Below are positions 1 through 5,798 of a DNA stretch of 10,245 bases, one piece after another. The stretch is from contig RFIZ01000023.1 of NCBI GenBank assembly GCA_003695105.1, forward strand, positions 1-10,245. Direction: 5' to 3'. Origin of the DNA: Fidelibacterota bacterium. Lineage in GTDB: Bacteria; Fidelibacterota; Marinisomatia; Marinisomatales; J089. Position 1 is the first letter of the stretch. Every line of letters begins with the position of its first letter. The notes under the pieces are model-generated. The model was not told the DNA's origin. It worked only from the letters and a program-made list of their open reading frames with translations, and did not search any database. The translations under genes and the position numbers were made by a program.

Positions 1-51
1 CACAATGATCGTCGGAATCAGGACGAAGATCGGACGGAGCGGCGCAGCCAT
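1..51 (-). CDS. Start of a downstream gene, partial, hydrophobic N-terminus
   Basis: An ATG at 49-51 on the minus strand opens a frame different from the upstream pseudouridine synthase gene and stays open for 17 codons to the window edge. It reads MAAPLRPIFVLIPTIIV, a basic residue followed by a hydrophobic run such as starts a membrane segment. It overlaps the last 34 bases of the rluB-type gene. A GGAGG sequence lies upstream, but about 19 nt from the ATG, which is too far for a good Shine-Dalgarno. The hydrophobic pattern and the operon's habit of overlapping junctions favour a real gene. The family cannot be named from 17 residues, and the start could be another codon beyond the window. 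Confidence 0.35.
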   Translation of the reverse strand, partial: MAAPLRPIFVLIPTIIV

Positions 52-749
52 TCCAACAGCTGTGCGGTCTCCTCCGGAGTGAGGGGACGAAAGTGGCCGG
101 GGCGTAGCCGGGGATCCAGCCGGAGGGGACCGAACTGGATCCGCTTCAATTCGAACAGTCGGATCTGCAGATAATGAAACAAACGACGAATTTCCCGTTT
201 CTTCCCTTCCCGTAACTCCAACAGGACGGTGGTCCGTTTTTTCTCGGTGCGTTGCCGCAAGACCTGTGCACGGCCAAACTCGCCTTCCCCAATATAGATT
301 CCCCGTTTCACTTTTTGGATTTGTTCCGGTGTCAGGCGACCTTCGATGACGGCTTCGTACCGACGTACCACCCGGTACCGGGGGTGAAGCAGGCGGTTGG
401 CCAGATCGCCGCGGTTGGTCAGCAGAATCAAGCCCGTCGTGTCCCGATCCAGCCGGCCAACCGGAAACAGGCGCTCTTTTCTGCCAACCAGGTCCAGAAC
501 GGTCGGTCGACCCTGAGGATCGGAGGCAGTGGTCAGAACGCCTTTGGGTTTATGGAGCATGAGAAATACATCTTCCTGCACGGGAGTGACCACCCGTCCA
601 TCATAGCGCACGACGTCCCCGGGCTGAACATCATAGGCCGGATTGAGGACGATTTCACCGTTGACAGCCGTGGTGGCAGACTGGATCAATCGATCGGCTT
701 CGCGGCGGGAAGCCACACCACAACGGGCCAGATATTTATTCAACCGCAT
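18..749 (-). CDS. rluB: RluB/RsuA-family pseudouridine synthase
   Basis: This 243-residue protein converts a specific uridine of ribosomal RNA, probably 23S, to pseudouridine. An S4 RNA-binding domain fills about residues 1-60 (MRLNKYLARCGVASRREADR). The catalytic domain follows, with KPKG at 67-70, the catalytic aspartate D101 in GRLDRDTTG, and the C-terminal family signature EGKKREIRRLF at 181-191. The length and the S4 plus synthase order match the RsuA/RluB/RluE/RluF group. Placement right after scpB is the widespread scpA-scpB-rluB arrangement, which supports RluB over RsuA. The ATG begins exactly at the canonical S4 start. It lies 11 nt after the scpB stop with no clear Shine-Dalgarno, so translation probably depends on coupling. 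The exact target uridine cannot be read from the sequence. Confidence 0.93.
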   Translation of the reverse strand: MRLNKYLARCGVASRREADRLIQSATTAVNGEIVLNPAYDVQPGDVVRYDGRVVTPVQEDVFLMLHKPKGVLTTASDPQGRPTVLDLVGRKERLFPVGRLDRDTTGLILLTNRGDLANRLLHPRYRVVRRYEAVIEGRLTPEQIQKVKRGIYIGEGEFGRAQVLRQRTEKKRTTVLLELREGKKREIRRLFHYLQIRLFELKRIQFGPLRLDPRLRPGHFRPLTPEETAQLLEWLRRSVRSSS

Positions 750-760
750 GCAGGTACCGG

Positions 761-1375
761 TTATTCCGGTGCATCGGGAGTGTCCGGTTCGGATGCCGGT
801 GCCGTCTCCCCATGGTAGAATACATTGACCTGATCCGGATTGAAATCGCTCTCCTCCAGTTCCTGGATTTCCGTCAGCCGGGGCATGTCCGACAGTTTTC
901 CCAGGCCGAAGGCTTCCAGGAATTTATCGGTGGTTCCGTACAACAGGGGCCGACCCGGCCCGCTGGCCCGGCCTTTGATCCGGATCAATTTTTTGCTCAA
1001 CAGGTTTTTCAATACACCGCTGCAATCCACGCCCCGGATGGATTCGATCTCCACCCGGCTGATAGGCTGTTTATAGGCGATGATCGAGAGCGTTTCCAGG
1101 GCTGCCGCAGACAGCAGCAATTTCCCGGACTTGTTCAACAACCGCCTGACCCAGGGTTCATAGGCCGGATGGGTCAATAGCTGATACCCGCCGGCGATCT
1201 CGCGGATCAACAGAGGACGCTCTTCTGCTTCATATTCCTCCCGAAGGAGCTCCACTATGTCATGTAAATTGGGTGGATCGCTTTCAAAGACCAGATTCAC
1301 CTGCTGTTGGGTCAATGGATCCGGTGTGGCGAATAACAGTGCCTCAATGATACGTTTGGCGTCGGTCGGTTCCAT
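761..1375 (-). CDS. scpB: Segregation and condensation protein B
   Basis: This 204-residue ScpB forms a dimer that binds the kleisin ScpA in the SMC-ScpAB complex, which condenses and segregates the chromosome. Two winged-helix domains are expected. The diagnostic stretch LETLSIIAYKQPISRVEIE (93-111) is present, as are IRGVDCSGVL and the second-domain signature GRASGPGRPLLYGTT (135-149), followed by FLEAFGL. The tail after about residue 185 is acidic and proline-rich and probably disordered. A longer open frame reaches 1438, but its first 21 residues are Cys/Arg-rich and lie inside scpA. The chosen ATG at 1373-1375 sits one base after the scpA TGA and begins the family-typical MEPTDAKRIIEALLFA. 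This spacing implies translational coupling and equal production of the two partners. Confidence 0.95.
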   Translation of the reverse strand: MEPTDAKRIIEALLFATPDPLTQQQVNLVFESDPPNLHDIVELLREEYEAEERPLLIREIAGGYQLLTHPAYEPWVRRLLNKSGKLLLSAAALETLSIIAYKQPISRVEIESIRGVDCSGVLKNLLSKKLIRIKGRASGPGRPLLYGTTDKFLEAFGLGKLSDMPRLTEIQELEESDFNPDQVNVFYHGETAPASEPDTPDAPE

Positions 1376-1376
1376 T

Positions 1377-2099
1377 TCAGGCCTGATGTCTGGATGTCTG
1401 ATACAACATGATTTCACCGAACAACGATTCCTGGACACACATCACCAGTGACTGGCGCATCAACTCCAATAGAGCCATGAAAGTCACGACGACCTCGGTT
1501 CGGGTTTCCAACCGGGACAACAAGGCAGTGAACGAACACCGCCCGGTCTGGTCGAACTGTGCCAGCAAAAAGGCTTTTTGATCTTCCAGGTCCACCGGTT
1601 CCCGTTGAAGGTCGTAAGTCCGGATCATGGGGCGATTTTGGATGGCCTTCCGGAAGTACCGGGCAATATCATAGATATCCACCTGGCGGAAATACACTTC
1701 CGGGTCCTCCTCTCCTCCGGGGGGATCCTGCTCCTTGCCGCGGGGGAAAAAGCGCCCTTGTTCCGCCGCTAACCGTTCCAGCTCCCGGGCCACGTGCTTG
1801 AATTGCTGATACTCCAGTAACTGCTGCACCAGTTGAGAGCGGGGATCTTCCGGAGTTTCCTCTGTCAGGGACGGTCGGGGCAGCAACATCTGGGCTTTGA
1901 TCCTGATCAGGGTGGCAGCCATTTCCACGAATTCACCGGCCACGCGAATGTTGAAGCGTTTCATGTCTTCCAGCGCCTGCAGGTAATCGGCCGTAATCCG
2001 GGCAATGGGAATGTCGTAAATATCGATCTCATCCCGTCGAATGAAATACAACAGGAGATCCAGGGGACCTTCAAATTTTTCCAGGTGAACGTGATACAT
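1377..2099 (-). CDS. scpA: Segregation and condensation protein A (kleisin)
   Basis: This 240-residue kleisin subunit bridges the SMC heads and carries the ScpB dimer. The N-terminal SMC-neck-binding region shows the hallmark FEGPLDLLL (9-17), then IDIYDIPIARITADYL and the long helix EFVEMAATLIRIKAQMLLPR (56-75). A charged middle segment (about 75-135) is the usual ScpB-binding linker. The C-terminal winged helix (about 185-232) contains VVTFMALLELMRQ. Its ATG follows the trpS TGA by two bases, and scpB starts one base after its own stop. No strong Shine-Dalgarno is visible, so it is probably coupled to trpS translation. No smc gene lies in the window, so it must be elsewhere in the genome. 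Confidence 0.95.
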   Translation of the reverse strand: MYHVHLEKFEGPLDLLLYFIRRDEIDIYDIPIARITADYLQALEDMKRFNIRVAGEFVEMAATLIRIKAQMLLPRPSLTEETPEDPRSQLVQQLLEYQQFKHVARELERLAAEQGRFFPRGKEQDPPGGEEDPEVYFRQVDIYDIARYFRKAIQNRPMIRTYDLQREPVDLEDQKAFLLAQFDQTGRCSFTALLSRLETRTEVVVTFMALLELMRQSLVMCVQESLFGEIMLYQTSRHQA

Positions 2100-2101
2100 G
2101 G

Positions 2102-3070
2102 TCAGTAATTCAGTCCCGTAACGGTCCTCACCCGATCCAGATATTGTTGAGCCACTTCCCGGGCCTTCCGGGCGCCCTCGGCCAGGATGTCCCGGACATC
2201 ATCTTCATGTCGCAGGTACTCCTCCCGTTTCTCCCGGTAGGGGGTAATAAAGGCCCGGATGCGTTCATACAATTCTTTTTTTACATCGCCATATCGCAAA
2301 CCCGGTGTGTCAAAACGGCGGGCCAGTTCCTGGCGTTCCGTATCGGTTAGAAAGAGGGAGTAGATATGGAACAGAGGTGTATTTTTGTCTTTGGGTTCCT
2401 CGATTGGGGTAGAATCGGTGACGATGGAGAATACCCGTTTTTTCAATTCTTTGTCATCGATAAAAATGGGAATCGTGTTGTGATAGGATTTGCTCATTTT
2501 TTGTCCGTCAATCCCGGGAACCAACTGGGTCTGCTGGTCGATGTCGGGCTCCGGCACGACCAGGGTGTCGCCAAAAATGTGATTGAACCGGAGGGCGATA
2601 TCCCGGGTGATCTCCAGATGCTGCTTCTGATCTTTCCCCACCGGCACCCGGTGGGCGCCAAAGCACAAAATGTCAGCGGCCATCAGGATGGGATAGGAAA
2701 ACAGCCCTACGTTGGGAGTGATCCCTTTGGCGATCTTGTCCTTGTAGGACGTGGCCCGCTCCAGCAGGCCCAGGCTGGTCACATTGGACAAAATCCAGGT
2801 GAGTTCCGTGACCTGGGGAACATCCCCCTGAACCCAAAAGGTGGCCCGGCTGGGATCCAGTCCCAGGGCCAGGAAATCACAGGCGGCCTCGATAGTATTG
2901 CGTCGCAACCGGTCCCGTTCCTGGACGGTGGTCAGCGCATGGTAATTTACGATGAAACAAAATAGATCATTTTCTTCCTGATACCGAATCATGCGGGACA
3001 TCATGCCGAAATAATTCCCCAGGTGCAACTGTCCCGAAGGTTGAATCCCGCTCAAAATACGTTGTTTCAT
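2102..3070 (-). CDS. trpS: Tryptophanyl-tRNA synthetase
   Basis: This 322-residue class I aminoacyl-tRNA synthetase charges tRNA-Trp with tryptophan in the cytoplasm. The ATP-binding HIGH-type motif appears as PSGQLHLGN (11-19) and the second signature as KMSKS (191-195), preceded by GIDGQ. Active-site stretches MAADILCFGAH and VPVGKDQKQHLE (about 140-162) are in the expected place and order. The C-terminal half is helical, as expected for anticodon recognition. The length is normal for bacterial TrpRS (about 325-335). The start is supported by an AAAAGGA Shine-Dalgarno at 3081-3087, 10 nt upstream, which overlaps the end of the HNH gene. No T-box leader is possible in the 15-nt gap, so it is expressed from the operon rather than from its own tryptophan-responsive leader. 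Confidence 0.97.
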   Translation of the reverse strand: MKQRILSGIQPSGQLHLGNYFGMMSRMIRYQEENDLFCFIVNYHALTTVQERDRLRRNTIEAACDFLALGLDPSRATFWVQGDVPQVTELTWILSNVTSLGLLERATSYKDKIAKGITPNVGLFSYPILMAADILCFGAHRVPVGKDQKQHLEITRDIALRFNHIFGDTLVVPEPDIDQQTQLVPGIDGQKMSKSYHNTIPIFIDDKELKKRVFSIVTDSTPIEEPKDKNTPLFHIYSLFLTDTERQELARRFDTPGLRYGDVKKELYERIRAFITPYREKREEYLRHEDDVRDILAEGARKAREVAQQYLDRVRTVTGLNY

Positions 3071-3085
3071 GGGGGTAGAATCCTT

Positions 3086-3592
3086 TTACAATGATTCCAT
3101 GAAGAGGAAGGGTTTCCAGTCCTGCCGGTCTTCGTGAATGAACTGTTGGAAAAAATGAATCCGGGTGGGGCGAATGGGGGCTTTTAACAGATGCATGCCC
3201 GCTTCTTCCGGGGTCCGGTTTCCCTTTTTGGAGTTGCAATGGGAACAGGCGGTGACCAGGTTTTCCCAATTGTCTGCTCCCCCCCGTTCCCGGGGCAGGA
3301 TGTGGTCCACCGTCAGCGGAGCCCGTTTGGTTCCGCAGTACTGGCAGGTGTATTTATCCCGGGTGAGAATATTTTTTCGGGTCAGGGCCACATTCAGGCG
3401 ATTGAACCGCACATAGTTTTTCAATTTGACCACGCTGGGTACGGGCAACTCCACTGAGGGTGAGCGAATGGTTCGCTGGTAGTTGATCAACACCTCCACC
3501 TTGTCCATCACCAGCAGACAAATGGCGCGCCGGACGGTGCAAATGGATAGCGGTGTATAATTCTTGTTCAGGACGAGAACGACTTCGTTCAT
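3086..3592 (-). CDS. HNH endonuclease family protein, stand-alone
   Basis: This 168-residue protein carries a C-terminal HNH nuclease fold (about 75-125) with all key positions. A zinc pair CQYC lies at 83-86, the catalytic-type DH at 96-97 in LTVDHILPRERGG, an asparagine in NWENLV (108-113) and the second zinc pair CSHC at 116-119. The N-terminal 70 residues (VLVLNKNYTPLSICTVRRA) match the conserved front of a widespread chromosomal HNH family found in many bacteria, for which I know no settled function. No methylase or specificity subunit is nearby, so a restriction system is unlikely. An upstream ATG at 3634 is possible. The ATG at 3590-3592 is preferred because it has AAAGGGAA (3601-3608) upstream and overlaps the preceding stop as ATGA. 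Confidence 0.9.
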   Translation of the reverse strand: MNEVVLVLNKNYTPLSICTVRRAICLLVMDKVEVLINYQRTIRSPSVELPVPSVVKLKNYVRFNRLNVALTRKNILTRDKYTCQYCGTKRAPLTVDHILPRERGGADNWENLVTACSHCNSKKGNRTPEEAGMHLLKAPIRPTRIHFFQQFIHEDRQDWKPFLFMESL

Positions 3593-4371
3593 GCGGGAGA
3601 TTCCCTTTCGATCCAGGACTCCACGGAGTAACACCCCACCAGCGTTTTTTTCAGGGAATCATTGTCCACCAGGCGTTCCCGCTTGACGTAGTCCCGGGCG
3701 TGAATGATCAAACCGTCCCCGGCGGCGATCCCTACATGAGTGATGGACTCTCCGGTGGCGAAAAAATACAGATCGCCCGGTTGCGCCTGTTGGGGAGCGA
3801 TTCGGTAAGGTTCCACCAAGGGGAATTGCAGACGGGCATCCCGCGGCAACTCCACACCACAGCGGGAGAAAACGGTCTGGGTCAGGCCGGAACAGTCCAT
3901 ACCCCAGATACTGCGCCCGCCCCAGACATAGGGCACACCCAAGAAAAGGCCGGCCGTGGCGACCAGATGGTTCCGGGTACAGGACAGACGCGAGCGCTCC
4001 CGGGAGCCGGTATAGCTGCCTTCCTGATCGTCCGGAAGAATCACCGTCGGTGAGTCCGGTTCTTCCTGTAGACGGCTGCCCCAAACTACCCGCCGTAAAA
4101 TGTGTCCGTCTACGGGAGAGAGGATATTGCCCTCCGGCTGATCCACCATAAAATCGCTTTTCCAGGGGTGGTCCCGGAGTGCGCCGTGGGACCGGGGCAC
4201 CCAGCCGCAATAATGATCCTGCCCCTCGCAATAGAACCAGTTGCCCCGCTCCTCCAGAACGGTGGCCGTTTCTCCCAGGAGAGACTGGGTGATGACCGCG
4301 GCCTTGTAATCCGGTTCACTGTACCAGTTGGATACGGCGATATTCGTGGTGTAATAGGGCTTCCGACTCAT
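3589..4371 (-). CDS. NlpC/P60 cysteine peptidase with N-terminal SH3-like region, likely cytosolic muropeptide endopeptidase
   Basis: This 260-residue peptidase has an N-terminal SH3-like region (about 10-65, with ETATVLEERGNWFYCEG followed by HYCGWVPRS). The C-terminal NlpC/P60 domain spans about 135-255. The catalytic cysteine is C160 in MDCSGL, preceded by VPYVWGGRS. The histidine is H212 in THVGIA and the third polar residue is H224 in LIIHA. These residues match the DppVI/YkfC type, which cleaves gamma-D-glutamyl-diamino acid bonds in peptidoglycan peptides. No signal peptide, lipobox or membrane segment is present, which fits cytosolic recycling of muropeptides rather than wall hydrolysis. 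It is apparently the first gene of the operon and overlaps the HNH gene by 4 nt. There is no good Shine-Dalgarno before its ATG, and an in-frame stop at 4396-4398 rules out a longer form. The substrate is inferred. Confidence 0.85.
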   Translation of the reverse strand: MSRKPYYTTNIAVSNWYSEPDYKAAVITQSLLGETATVLEERGNWFYCEGQDHYCGWVPRSHGALRDHPWKSDFMVDQPEGNILSPVDGHILRRVVWGSRLQEEPDSPTVILPDDQEGSYTGSRERSRLSCTRNHLVATAGLFLGVPYVWGGRSIWGMDCSGLTQTVFSRCGVELPRDARLQFPLVEPYRIAPQQAQPGDLYFFATGESITHVGIAAGDGLIIHARDYVKRERLVDNDSLKKTLVGCYSVESWIERESPA

Positions 4372-4394
4372 TTGGCAAAATTCGTAAATGGAAA

Positions 4395-4422
4395 TTTATC
4401 CCCTCGATTTTCCCCATTGCAA
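4395..4422 (-). promoter_or_regulatory. Candidate sigma-70-type promoter for the nlpC-HNH-trpS-scpAB-rluB operon
   Basis: On the minus strand TTGCAA (4422-4417) is followed after 16 nt by GATAAA (4400-4395), or after 17 nt by ATAAAT. Both hexamers match the sigma-70 consensus at about four of six positions. Transcription would begin near 4388, giving a leader of about 17 nt before the ATG at 4371. It lies in an AT-richer stretch between two gene blocks, directly after a hairpin that could end the previous block. This is a pattern match only. Confidence 0.35.
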
Positions 4423-4462
4423 GGGATACCCTCGAGCGAACGTCAGCCAGATGAAACGGAAT

Positions 4463-4482
4463 CGGGAAGTCGATCCTTCCCG
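4463..4482 (-). terminator. Hairpin after the barrel gene, possible weak terminator
   Basis: A perfect 7-bp inverted repeat, CGGGAAG and CTTCCCG around a 6-nt loop, lies 7 nt after the barrel gene's stop codon. The sequence following it on the transcribed strand (ATTCCGTTTC) is only modestly T-rich, so it is a poor intrinsic terminator. It could instead protect the 3' end of the transcript or act with Rho. Its position at a block boundary supports a role in transcript ending. Confidence 0.4.
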
Positions 4483-4489
4483 CTGAGAC

Positions 4490-5797
4490 TTAAAAGAGAA
4501 GGTTTTGACCCAGAGACAGGGTAAAGCCTTTCGCCGAATTGAACAGTCCGCGGTTCTGGGAAAAACCGAACTCAAACTGGTAATGGCTGAATTCCAGGCC
4601 CAGTCCCGTCCCCCATTGGAAGGATTCCATCCCTCCCAGGGACACACCGCCCCGCAGACTCAACCAGGAAAGGGGCTGGTACTGGGCGGCCAGGGACAGG
4701 CGGGGAGTGGTGGTGGAATAGTCCGTATCCTGGAAATACTGGCGGATATTCATCATCAGGGTGAGGCCGGGCAGGAGATCATCGACACGACCGGACAGGT
4801 TGAGATAGGCGGGATAATCCGTCGTATATCCGGAAGAAGCGTAGCTGGTATCCTCCTGGATCAGAGAATTCAAAATATCTGTCCGCAGGGAATCATCCTG
4901 CAAATCTTCAAACTGGGTGTTTAACAAATCCCCGGAAACTTTTTCCCGGATCACCCGGGCCTCGCCGGACCCCCAGGAGATGGTTCCAAACAGGTTGTTC
5001 AACGACAGGCCGACCTGAATTCGATCCAGCACCCGGGCCTCTGCGCCAGCATCCAGGGCCAGGCCGAACCCGCCCAGCGCGTACTGGGCTTCCAGGGTGC
5101 CGTCGGCCTGAATCTTGTCGGGCAGGGAGGTGATATAGCCTTCCGAGGTTACTGTCCTCGCATCAAACAATCCAATCAGGGGTTTGACCGCCGCACCCAC
5201 GCGGACCCGGTCGACAAAGGGCACGGGAAGCTCCACGGGCAACGGCATGCCGTAGCCGATACTCACCGGTATCACCCCCTGAGCGGCCACATTGACGTCG
5301 AAGAGATGAATGGGGTCCTCAAACCGGAGCCCCTGAAACACCAGCCGAAACAAATCTTTGGGCACATTGACCCGGACATCCAGTTCCGGTCGGATCGCCA
5401 GAGCGAAAGATCCGGCCGAGATTCCCAACAGATCCAGTTGAATCCGGGATCCTCCTTCCCATCCGCTTTCGGGGAAACCGGCCAGGACGGTTTGGATATC
5501 TTCAGGGGAAAAGTAGCCGCGATAGAGATTATCGTTCAGCCAATGGGCATCCAGAGTGGAATTGTCCAGAATGGTCCGGGGAAAGGGCACCAGAGGCAGC
5601 AGACCGAAACTCAGGGCGAAGCGGGGTTGGTTGAGAGCGGCCAGCCGGGCCGGATTCCAACCCAACACTTCCGGACCCAGGGTTATATCGGCCGCCGTAC
5701 CGGCCGTACTTACGGCTTTGGGTTGCAGGGAAGGTTGGGCCGTCAGGGAGAGACTCAGACCCAAGAAGGTGGTCAAAATAGTGGTCCAGTTTTTCAT
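4490..5797 (-). CDS. Outer-membrane beta-barrel protein, PorV/DUF5723-like
   Basis: This 435-residue exported protein has a signal peptide at 1-20 (MKNWTTILTTFLGLSLSLTA, cleavage before QPS). Near the new N-terminus, LGPEVLGWNPARLAAL (40-55) resembles the 'NPA.LA' signature of FadL/PorV-like barrels. The remainder alternates hydrophobic and polar residues as amphipathic strands. The last strands end in phenylalanine (SLGQNLLF), the usual BAM-recognition end. The segment around LNDNLYRGYFSPEDIQTVL resembles DUF5723 proteins. The frame is open to 5845, but the ATG at 5795-5797 starts a proper signal peptide and has AGGAGG (5807-5812) 9 nt upstream. It lies one base after the upstream lipoprotein stop, so the two are probably translated together and likely cooperate. 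Whether it transports something, aids secretion or is structural is not visible. Confidence 0.75.
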   Translation of the reverse strand: MKNWTTILTTFLGLSLSLTAQPSLQPKAVSTAGTAADITLGPEVLGWNPARLAALNQPRFALSFGLLPLVPFPRTILDNSTLDAHWLNDNLYRGYFSPEDIQTVLAGFPESGWEGGSRIQLDLLGISAGSFALAIRPELDVRVNVPKDLFRLVFQGLRFEDPIHLFDVNVAAQGVIPVSIGYGMPLPVELPVPFVDRVRVGAAVKPLIGLFDARTVTSEGYITSLPDKIQADGTLEAQYALGGFGLALDAGAEARVLDRIQVGLSLNNLFGTISWGSGEARVIREKVSGDLLNTQFEDLQDDSLRTDILNSLIQEDTSYASSGYTTDYPAYLNLSGRVDDLLPGLTLMMNIRQYFQDTDYSTTTPRLSLAAQYQPLSWLSLRGGVSLGGMESFQWGTGLGLEFSHYQFEFGFSQNRGLFNSAKGFTLSLGQNLLF

Positions 5798-5798
5798 G

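Noticed and set aside
252..818. Plus-strand open frame of 188 codons opposite rluB
   Set aside because: It is the antisense shadow of a well-supported pseudouridine synthase with intact motifs, and it resembles no family.
1376..1438. Extended N-terminus for ScpB starting at 1438
   Set aside because: The extra residues are Cys/Arg-rich and lie inside scpA. The conserved ScpB start is at 1375, directly after the scpA stop.
2366..2965. Plus-strand open frame of 199 codons opposite trpS
   Set aside because: TrpS is certain from HLGN and KMSKS. The antisense frame stays open because of the GC-skewed codon pattern and shows no domain.
3593..3634. Upstream start at 3634 for the HNH protein
   Set aside because: The added residues are not part of the family start, whereas the ATG at 3592 has an AAAGGGAA site and a typical ATGA stop-start overlap.
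3553..4053. Plus-strand open frame of 166 codons opposite the NlpC/P60 gene
   Set aside because: Shadow of a real gene, with no ribosome site and low-complexity Gly/Gln/Pro composition.
4401..4434. Short direct repeat CCCTCGA in the gap before the peptidase gene
   Set aside because: Only seven bases repeated twice at 27-nt spacing. This is within chance expectation and has no added symmetry.
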